Shown here in pieces: positions 55,534-64,000 of a DNA stretch of 64,000 nt (its first letter is position 1; the number at the start of each line of letters is the position of its first letter). The stretch lies in assembly GCF_037975245.1 (NCBI RefSeq), contig NC_092582.1:20732577-20796576 (forward strand). Direction: 5' to 3'. The notes beneath the pieces were generated by a model, which was not told where the DNA came from, did no database searches, and was given only the letters and a program-made list of their open reading frames with translations. Origin of the DNA: Apostichopus japonicus (lineage: Eukaryota; Echinodermata; Holothuroidea; Aspidochirotida; Stichopodidae). The position numbers were made by a program, and so were the translations under genes.

Positions 55534-58500
55534 ACCCCACAATTGATTTATCAGTTAGGGAACATTCGATTTATCGGTCCCACACAATCGATTTATCGGT
55601 ACCGCACATTCGATTTATCGGTATCGCAAATTCGATTTATCGGTATCGCACTTTCGATTTATCGCTACCGCACTTTCGATTTATCGGTACCGCACATTCG
55701 ATTAATCGGTATCGTTAATTGGATTTATCGGTATCGCACACTCGATTTATCGGTACCGCACATTCGATTTATCGGTACCGCACATTCGATTAATGGGTAT
55801 CGCACATTCCATTTATCGGTATCGCACAATCGATTTATCGGTACTGCAGGTTCTATTTATCGGTACCGCATATTCGTTTAATCGGTCATGCACAATCGAA
55901 TTATCGGTGCCTGACAATCGATTTATTGGTACCGCACGTTCGATTTATCGGTCCCGCACAATCGATTTATCGGTACCGCACTTTTAATTTATCGGTACCG
56001 CACATTCGATTAATCGGTACCGCACATTCGATTTATCGGTATCTAACATTCGATTTATCGTATCGCACATTCGACTTATCGGTACCGCACATTCTATTTA
56101 TCGGTCCCGCACAATCGATTTATCGGTACCGCACATTCGATATATCGGTATCGCAAATTCCATTTATCGGTATCGCACAATGGATTTATCGGTACTGCAG
56201 GTCCGATTTATCGGTACCGCATATTCGATTATTCGGTAACGCACAATCGAATTTTCGGTACCGCACAATAGATTTATCAGGACCGCACATTTGCTTTATC
56301 GGTATCGCACGTTCTATTTATCGGTTCCGCACATTCGATTTATCGGTACCGCACAATCGATTTATCGGTACCGCACATTCGATTTATCGGTACCGCACCA
56401 CAATATCGATTAATCGGTCTCGCACATTCGATTTATCGGTATCGCACATTCGATGTATAGGTACCGCACATTCGATTTATCGGTACCGCACAATAGATTT
56501 ATCGGTACCGCACATTCGATTTATCGGTTCCGCACAATCGATTTATCGGTACCGCACATTCGATTTATCGGTATCGCACATTCTATTTATTGTCATCGCA
56601 CATTCGATTTATCGGTACCGCACATTCGATTTATCGATAAAGCACATTTGATTTATCTCTACCGCACATTCGATTAATCGGTTTCGCACAATATCGATTT
56701 ATCGGTACCGCACAATAGATTTATCGGTACCGCACATTCGATTAATCGGTACAGCACAATCGATTTATCGGTACCGCACATTCGATTTATGGGTACCACA
56801 ATATCGATTTATCGGTATCGCACATTCGATTTATCGGTATCGCACATTCGATTGATCGGTATCGCACATTCTATTTATCGGGATCGCACATTCGACTTAT
56901 CGGTACCGCACATTCGATTTATCGGTATCGCACATTCGATTAATCGATACCGCACAATCGATTCATCGCTACCGCACTTTCGAATTATCGGTACAGGACA
57001 TTCCATTTATCGGTATCGCACATTCGATTTATCGATACCGCACCTTCGATTTATCTGTACCGCACAATTGATTTATCAGTTTCGCACATTCGATTTATCG
57101 ATACCGCACATTCCATTAATCGGTATCGTTAATTCGATTTATCGGTATCGCACATTCGATTTATCGGTATCGCACATTCGATTTATCTGTACCGCACATT
57201 CGATTTATCGGTACCGCACATTCGCTTTATCGGTATCGCACATTCGATTAATCGTTATCGCATGTTCGATTTATCGGTACCGCACAATCGATTTATCGGT
57301 ACCGCACATTTGATTTATCGGTATCGCACATTCTATTTATTGTCATCGCACATTCGATTTATCGGTACCGCACTTTCGATTTATCGATAAAGCACATTTG
57401 ATTTATCTCTACCGCACATTCGATTAATCGGTTTCGCACATTCGCTTTATCGGTACCGCACAATAGATTTATCGGTACCGCACATTCGATTAATCGGTAC
57501 AGCACAATCGATTTATCGGTACCGCACATTCGATTTATGGGTACCACAATATCGATTTATCGGTATCGCACATTCGATTTATCGGTATCGCACATTCGAT
57601 TGATCGGTATCGCACATTCTATTTATCGGGATCGCACATTCGACTTATCGGTACCGCACATTCGATTTATCGGTATCGCACATTCGATTTATCGATACCG
57701 CACAATCGATTCATCGCTACCGCACTTTCGAATTATCGGTACAGGACATTCCATTTATCGGTATCGCACATTCGATTTATCGATACCGCACCTTCGATTT
57801 ATCTGTACCGCACAATTGATTTATCAGTTTCGCACATTCGATTTATCGATACCGCACATTCTATTAATCGGTATCGTTAATTCGATTTATCGGTATCGCA
57901 CATTCGATTTATCGATACCGCACATTCGATTTATCGGTACCCCACAATTGATTTATCAGTTAGGGAACATTCGATTTATCGGTCACACACAATCGATTTA
58001 TCGGTACCGCACATTCGATTTATCGGTATCGCAAATTCGATTTATCGGTATCGCACTTTCGATTTATCGCTACCGCACTTTCGATTTATCGGTATCGCAC
58101 ATTCGATTTATCGATACCGCACAATCGATTCATCGCTACCGCACTTTCGAATTATCGGTACAGGACATTCCATTTATCGGTATCGCACATTCGATTTATC
58201 GATACCGCACCTTCGATTTATCTGTACCGCACAATTGATTTATCAGTTTCGCACATTCGATTTATCGATACCGCACATTCTATTAATCGGTATCGTTAAT
58301 TCGATTTATCGGTATCGCACATTCGATTTATCGATACCGCACATTCGATTTATCGGTACCCCACAATTGATTTATCAGTTAGGGAACATTCGATTTATCG
58401 GTCACACACAATCGATTTATCGGTACCGCACATTCGATTTATCGGTATCGCAAATTCGATTTATCGGTATCGCACTTTCGATTTATCGCTACCGCACTTT

Positions 58501-59637
58501 CGATTTATCGGTACCGCACATTCGATTAATCGGTATCGTTAATTGGATTTATCGGTATCGCACACTCGATTTATCGGTACCGCACATTCGATTTATCGGT
58601 ACCGCACATTCGATTAATGGGTATCGCACATTCCATTTATCGGTATCGCACAATCGATTTATCGGTACTGCAGGTTCTATTTATCGGTACCGCATATTCG
58701 TTTAATCGGTCATGCACAATCGAATTATCGGTGCCTCACAATCGATTTATTGGTACCGCACGTTCGATTTATCGGTCCCGCACAATCGATTTATCGGTAC
58801 CGCACTTTTAATTTATCGGTACCGCACATTCGATTAATCGGTACCGCACATTCGATTTATCGGTATCTAACATTCGATTTATCGTATCGCACATTCGACT
58901 TATCGGTACCGCACATTCTATTTATCGGTCCCGCACAATCGATTTATCGGTACCGCACATTCGATTTATCGGTATCGCAAATTCCATTTATCGGTATCGC
59001 ACAATGGATTTATCGGTACTGCAGGTCCGATTTATCGGTACCGCATATTCGATTATTCGGTAACGCACAATCGAATTTTCGGTACCGCACAATAGATTTA
59101 TCAGGACCGCACATTTGCTTTATCGGTATCGCACGTTCTATTTATCGGTTCCGCACATTCGATTTATCGGTACCGCACATTCGATTTATCGGTACCGCAC
59201 CACAATATCGATTAATCGGTCTCGCACATTCGATTTATCGGTATCGCACATTCGATGTATAGGTACCGCACATTCGATTTATCGGTACCGCACAATAGAT
59301 TTATCGGTAACGCAAATTCGATTTATCGGTTCCGCACAATCGATTTATCGGTACCGCACATTCGATTTATCGGTATCGCACATTCTATTTATTGTCATCG
59401 CACATTCGATTTATCGGTACCGCACATTCGATTTATCGATAAAGCACATTTGATTTATCTCTACCGCACATTCGATTAATCGGTTTCGCACATTCGATTT
59501 ATCGGTACCGCACAATAGATTTATCGGTACCGCACATTCGATTAATCGGTACAGCACAATCGATTTATCGGTACCGCACATTCGATTTATGGGTACCACA
59601 ATATCGATTTATCGGTATCGCACATTCGATTTATCGG
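55534..59637 (+). repeat. 4.1-kb tandem unit, copy 2
   Basis: Second copy of 51430-55533. The 2-bp offset step comes from TTCGCACAATATCGATTT near 56685, where copy 1 has TTCGCACATTCGATTT. Other changes seen are GTGCCTCAC against GTGCCTGAC (near 58733 and 54627), ACGCAAATTCG against CCGCACATTCG (near 59309), and CACTTTCG against CACATTCG (near 57372). Confidence 0.93.
56789..57536 (+). repeat. 748-bp module, copy 6
   Basis: Part of the second copy of the 4.1-kb tandem pair, 4,105 bp from copy 5. It has one further private change, CACTTTCGATTTATCGATAAAGC near 57372, where copy 5 reads CACATTCG. Confidence 0.92.
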
Positions 59638-61960
59638 TATCGCACATTCGATTGATCGGTATCGCACATTCTATTTATCGGGATCGCACATTCGACTTAT
59701 CGGTACCGCACATTCGATTTATCGGTATCGCACATTCGATTTATCGATACCGCACAATCGATTCATCGCTACCGCACTTTCGAATTATCGGTACAGGACA
59801 TTCCATTTATCGGTATCGCACATTCGATTTATCGATACCGCACCTTCGATTTATCTGTACCGCACAATTGATTTATCAGTTTCGCACATTCGATTTATCG
59901 ATACCGCACATTCCATTAATCGGTATCGTTAATTCGATTTATCGGTATCGCACATTCGATTTATCGGTACCGCACATTCGATGTATAGGTACCGCACATT
60001 CGATTTATCGGTACCGCACATTCGCTTTATCGGTATCGCACATTCGATTAATCGTTATCGCATGTTCGATTTATCGGTACCGCACAATCGATTTATCGGT
60101 ACCGCACATTTGATTTATCGGTATCGCACATTCTATTTATTGTCATCGCACATTCGATTTATCGGTACCGCACATTCGATTTATCGATAAAGCACATTTG
60201 ATTTATCTCTACCGCACATTCGATTAATCGGTTTCGCACATTCGATTTATCGGTACCGCACAATAGATTTATCGGTACCGCACATTCGATTAATCGGTAC
60301 AGCACAATCGATTTATCGGTACCGCACATTCGATTTATGGGTACCACAATATCGATTTATCGGTATCGCACATTCGATTTATCGGTACCCCACAATTGAT
60401 TTATCAGTTAGGGAACATTCGATTTATCGGTCCCACACAATCGATTTATCGGTACCGCACATTCGATTTATCGGTATCGCAAATTCGATTTATCGGTATC
60501 GCACTTTCGATTTATCGCTACCGCACTTTCGATTTATCGCTACCGCACATTCGATTAATCGGTATCGTTAATTGGATTTATCGGTATCGCACACTCGATT
60601 TATCGGTACCGCACATTCGATTTATCGGTACCGCACATTCGATTAATGGGTACCGCACAATAGATTTATCGGTACCGCACATTCGATTAATCGGTACAGC
60701 ACAATCGATTTATCGGTACCGCACATTCGATTTATGGGTACCACAATATCGATTTATCGGTATCGCACATTCGATTTATCGGTACCCCACAATTGATTTA
60801 TCAGTTAGGGAACATTCGATTTATCAGTCCCACACAATCGATTAATCGATATCGTTAATTGGATTTATCGGTATCGCACACTCGATTTATCGGTACCGCA
60901 CATTCGATTTATCGGTACCGCACATTCGATTAATGGGTATCGCACATTCCATTTATCGGTATCGCACAATCGATTTATCGGTACTGCAGGTTCTATTTAT
61001 CGGTACCGCATATTCGTTTAATCGGTCATGCACAATCGAATTATCGGTGCCTCACAATCGATTTATTGGTACCGCACGTTCGATTTATCGGTCCCGCACA
61101 ATCGATTTATCGGTACCGCACTTTTAATTTATCGGTACCGCACATTCGATTAATCGGTACCGCACATTCGATTTATCGGTATCTAACATTCGATTTATCG
61201 TATCGCACATTCGACTTATCGGTACCGCACATTCTATTTATCGGTCCCGCACAATCGATTTATCGGTACCGCACATTCGATTCATCGGTATCGCAAATTC
61301 CATTTATCGGTATCGCACAATGGATTTATCGGTACTGCAGGTCCGATTTATCGGTACCGCATATTCGATTATTCGGTAACGCACAATCGAATTTTCGGTA
61401 CCGCACAATAGATTTATCAGGACCGCACATTTGCTTTATCGGTATCGCACGTTCTATTTATCGGTTCCGCACATTCGATTTATCGGTACCGCACATTCGA
61501 TTTATCGGTACCGCACCACAATATCGATTAATCGGTCTCGCACATTCGATTTATCGGTATCGCACATTCGATGTATAGGTACCGCACATTCGATTTATCG
61601 GTACCGCACAATAGATTTATCGGTACCGCACATTCGATTTATCGGTTCCGCACAATCGATTTATCGGTTCCGCACAATCGATTTATCGGTACCGCACATT
61701 CGATTTATCGGTATCGCACATTCTATTTATTGTCATCGCACATTCGATTTATCGGTACCGCACATTCGATTTATCGATAAAGCACATTTGATTTATCTCT
61801 ACCGCACATTCGATTAATCGGTTTCGCACATTCGATTTATCGGTACCGCACAATAGATTTATCGGTACCGCACATTCGATTAATCGGTACAGCACAATCG
61901 ATTTATCGGTACCGCACATTCGATTTATGGGTACCACAATATCGATTTATCGGTATCGCA
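59638..61960 (+). repeat. Shuffled units after the 4.1-kb pair
   Basis: The module starting at 59589 leads into a 1.3-kb-type unit whose opening landmark occurs at 60396 and again at 60793. The stretch 60650-60860 looks inserted: it repeats the CAATAGATTT, GGTACAGCAC, GGGTACCACAATATCG and CAGTTAGGG series and then rejoins at ATTAATCGATATCGTTAATTGG. A doubled GGTTCCGCACAATCG monomer lies near 61645-61680. Confidence 0.87.
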
Positions 61961-64000
61961 CATTCGATTTATCGGTACCCCACAATTGATTTATCAGTTA
62001 GGGAACATTCGATTTATCGGTCCCACACAATCGATTTATCGGTACCGCACATTCGATTTATCGGTATCGCAAATTCGATTTATCGGTATCGCACTTTCGA
62101 TTTATCGCTACCGCACTTTCGATTTATCGGTACCGCACATTCGATTAATCGGTATCGTTAATTGGATTTATCGGTATCGCACACTCGATTTATCGGTACC
62201 GCACATTCGATTTATCGGTACCGCACATTCGATTAATGGGTATCGCACATTCCATTTATCGGTATCGCACAATCGATTTATCGGTACTGCAGGTTCTATT
62301 TATCGGTACCGCATATTCGTTTAATCGGTCATGCACAATCGAATTATCGGTGCCTGACAATCGATTTATTGGTACCGCACGTTCGATTTATCGGTCCCGC
62401 ACAATCGATTTATCGGTACCGCACTTTTAATTTATCGGTACCGCACATTCGATTAATCGGTACCGCACATTCGATTTATCGGTATCTAACATTCGATTTA
62501 TCGTATCGCACATTCGACTTATCGGTACCGCACATTCTATTTATCGGTCCCGCACAATCGATTTATCGGTACCGCACATTCGATATATCGGTATCGCAAA
62601 TTCCATTTATCGGTATCGCACAATGGATTTATCGGTACTGCAGGTCCGATTTATCGGTACCGCATATTCGATTATTCGGTAACGCACAATCGAATTTTCG
62701 GTACCGCACAATAGATTTATCAGGACCGCACATTTGCTTTATCGGTATCGCACGTTCTATTTATCGGTTCCGCACATTCGATTTATCGGTATCGCACCAC
62801 AATATCGATTAATCGGTCTCGCACATTCGATTTATCGGTATCGCACATTCGATGTATAGGTACCGCACATTCGATTTATCGGTACCGCACAATAGATTTA
62901 TCGGTACCGCACATTCGATTTATCGGTTCCGCACAATCGATTTATCGGTACCGCACATTCGATTTATCGGTATCGCACATTCTATTTATTGTCATCGCAC
63001 ATTCGATTTATCGGTACCGCACATTCGATTTATCGATAAAGCACATTTGATTTATCTCTACCGCACATTCGATTAATCGGTTTCGCACATTCGATTTATC
63101 GGTACCGCACAATAGATTTATCGGTACCGCACATTCGATTAATCGGTACAGCACAATCGATTTATCGGTACCGCACATTCGATTTATGGGTACCACAATA
63201 TCGATTTATCGGTATCGCACATTCGATTTATCGGTACCCCACAATTGATTTATCAGTTAGGGAACATTCGATTTATCGGTACCACACAATCGATTTATCG
63301 GTACCGCACATTCGATTTATCGGTATCGCAAATTCGATTTATCGGTATCGCACTTTCGATTTATCGCTACCGCACTTTCGATTTATCGGTACCGCACATT
63401 CGATTAATCGGTATCGTTAATTGGATTTATCGGTATCGCACGCTCGATTTATCGGTACCGCACATTCGATTTATCGGTACCGCACATTCGATTAATGGGT
63501 ATCGCACATTCCATTTATCGGTATCGCACAATCGATTTATCGGTACTGCAGGTTCTATTTATCGGTACCGCATATTCGTTTAATCGGTCATGCACAATCG
63601 AATTATCGGTGCCTGACAATCGATTTATTGGTACCGCACGTTCGATTTATCGGTCCCGCACAATCGATTTATCGGTACCGCACATTCTATTAATCGGTAT
63701 CGTTAATTCGATTTATCGGTATCGCACATTCGATTTATCGATACCGCACATTCGATTTATCGGTACCCCACAATTGATTTATCAGTTAGGGAACATTCGA
63801 TTTATCGGTCACACACAATCGATTTATCGGTACCGCACATTCGATTTATCGGTATCGCAAATTCGATTTATCGGTATCGCACTTTCGATTTATCGCTACC
63901 GCACTTTCGATTTATCGGTACCGCACATTCGATTAATCGGTATCGTTAATTGGATTTATCGGTATCGCACACTCGATTTATCGGTACCGCACATTCGATT
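61961..64000 (+). repeat. Right copy of the 17,512-bp-spaced segment
   Basis: Matches 44450-46488. It comprises a 1,259-bp unit (61986 to 63245), a truncated 529-bp unit (63245 to 63774), and the start of another unit cut by the window end. The identical 1,259 and 529 spacing is found at 44474, 45733 and 46262. Confidence 0.92.

Larger units (their letters stand above)
1..64000 (+). repeat. Edge-to-edge satellite array, 22-bp monomer
   Basis: Every line of the window is a variant of one 22-bp unit with core TTCGATTTATCGGTACCGC followed by ACA. All units point the same way and I saw no inverted segment. Perfect consensus copies occur at 5834-5855 and 5856-5877. Frequent variants are GTATCG for GTACCG, CACAATCG or CACTTTCG for CACATTCG, ATTAATCGG for ATTTATCGG, and a divergent monomer carrying CTGCAGGTCC. 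Most units are 22 bp. Recurrent 21-, 23- and 27-bp units shift the phase without breaking the array. The array runs off both ends, so its full size is unknown. A satellite of this size with nested higher-order structure is a eukaryotic heterochromatin feature. Centromeric function is possible but nothing in the sequence proves it. Confidence 0.98.

Noticed and set aside
1-64000. CRISPR array
   Set aside because: The repeat is directly tandem with no unique spacers, and is far too long and too variable.
1-64000. Transposable element or retroelement insertion within the array
   Set aside because: No interval lacking 22-bp periodicity was seen. Odd segments such as 9555-9567, 36404-36424 and 26436-26640 are small indels within monomers.
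1-64000. tRNA, rRNA or other structured RNA gene
   Set aside because: No conserved RNA motif was seen. The short palindromes repeat in most monomers and reflect the satellite consensus.
1-64000. Inverted (- strand oriented) satellite blocks
   Set aside because: The + strand core TTCGATTTATCGG is present throughout. I saw no run of the reverse-complement core.

Overview
The whole 64 kb window is one uninterrupted tandem satellite array. The monomer is about 22 bp, with core TTCGATTTATCGGTACCGC (perfect copies at 5834-5855 and 5856-5877). Roughly 2,900 monomers lie head to tail in the same orientation from the first base to the last. I found no gene, RNA gene, mobile element or unique-sequence island. 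This scale, with nested higher-order repeats (HORs), points to a eukaryotic chromosome (centromeric, pericentromeric or other heterochromatin) assembled from long reads. I do not recognise the satellite family and cannot name the organism.

Layout: 1-8.4 kb is an older, more mixed part with short local duplications (132, 197, 202 and 419 bp, plus a 971-bp-spaced pair). 8.45-18.95 kb holds two copies of a block of about 4.8 kb, offset by 5.68-5.70 kb. 18.95-26.1 kb holds an 836-bp-spaced pair and a pair of blocks of about 2.5 kb offset by 2.62-2.69 kb. 26.1-36.2 kb is mixed, with a 176-bp duplication and a 933-bp block repeated 1,456 bp apart. 36.2-64.0 kb is the most homogenised part. There a 748-bp (34-monomer) module and a family of units of about 1.26-1.35 kb are combined into an almost identical 4.1-kb tandem pair, and into larger segments repeated at offsets of about 14.1-15.0 kb and exactly 17,512 bp.

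Open reading frames are abundant on the + strand only because the monomer has no stop codon in any + frame. Since 22 is not a multiple of 3, all three frames read the same 22-residue peptide period (66 bp), so I annotate no coding sequence. The biology of interest is satellite architecture and evolution: the order of duplications, indels in steps of 22, 44 and 66 bp, a palindrome in most monomers, high CpG content and recurrent strand-symmetric transitions at the palindrome. Offsets come from landmark positions read by eye; block edges are approximate to about one or two monomers.
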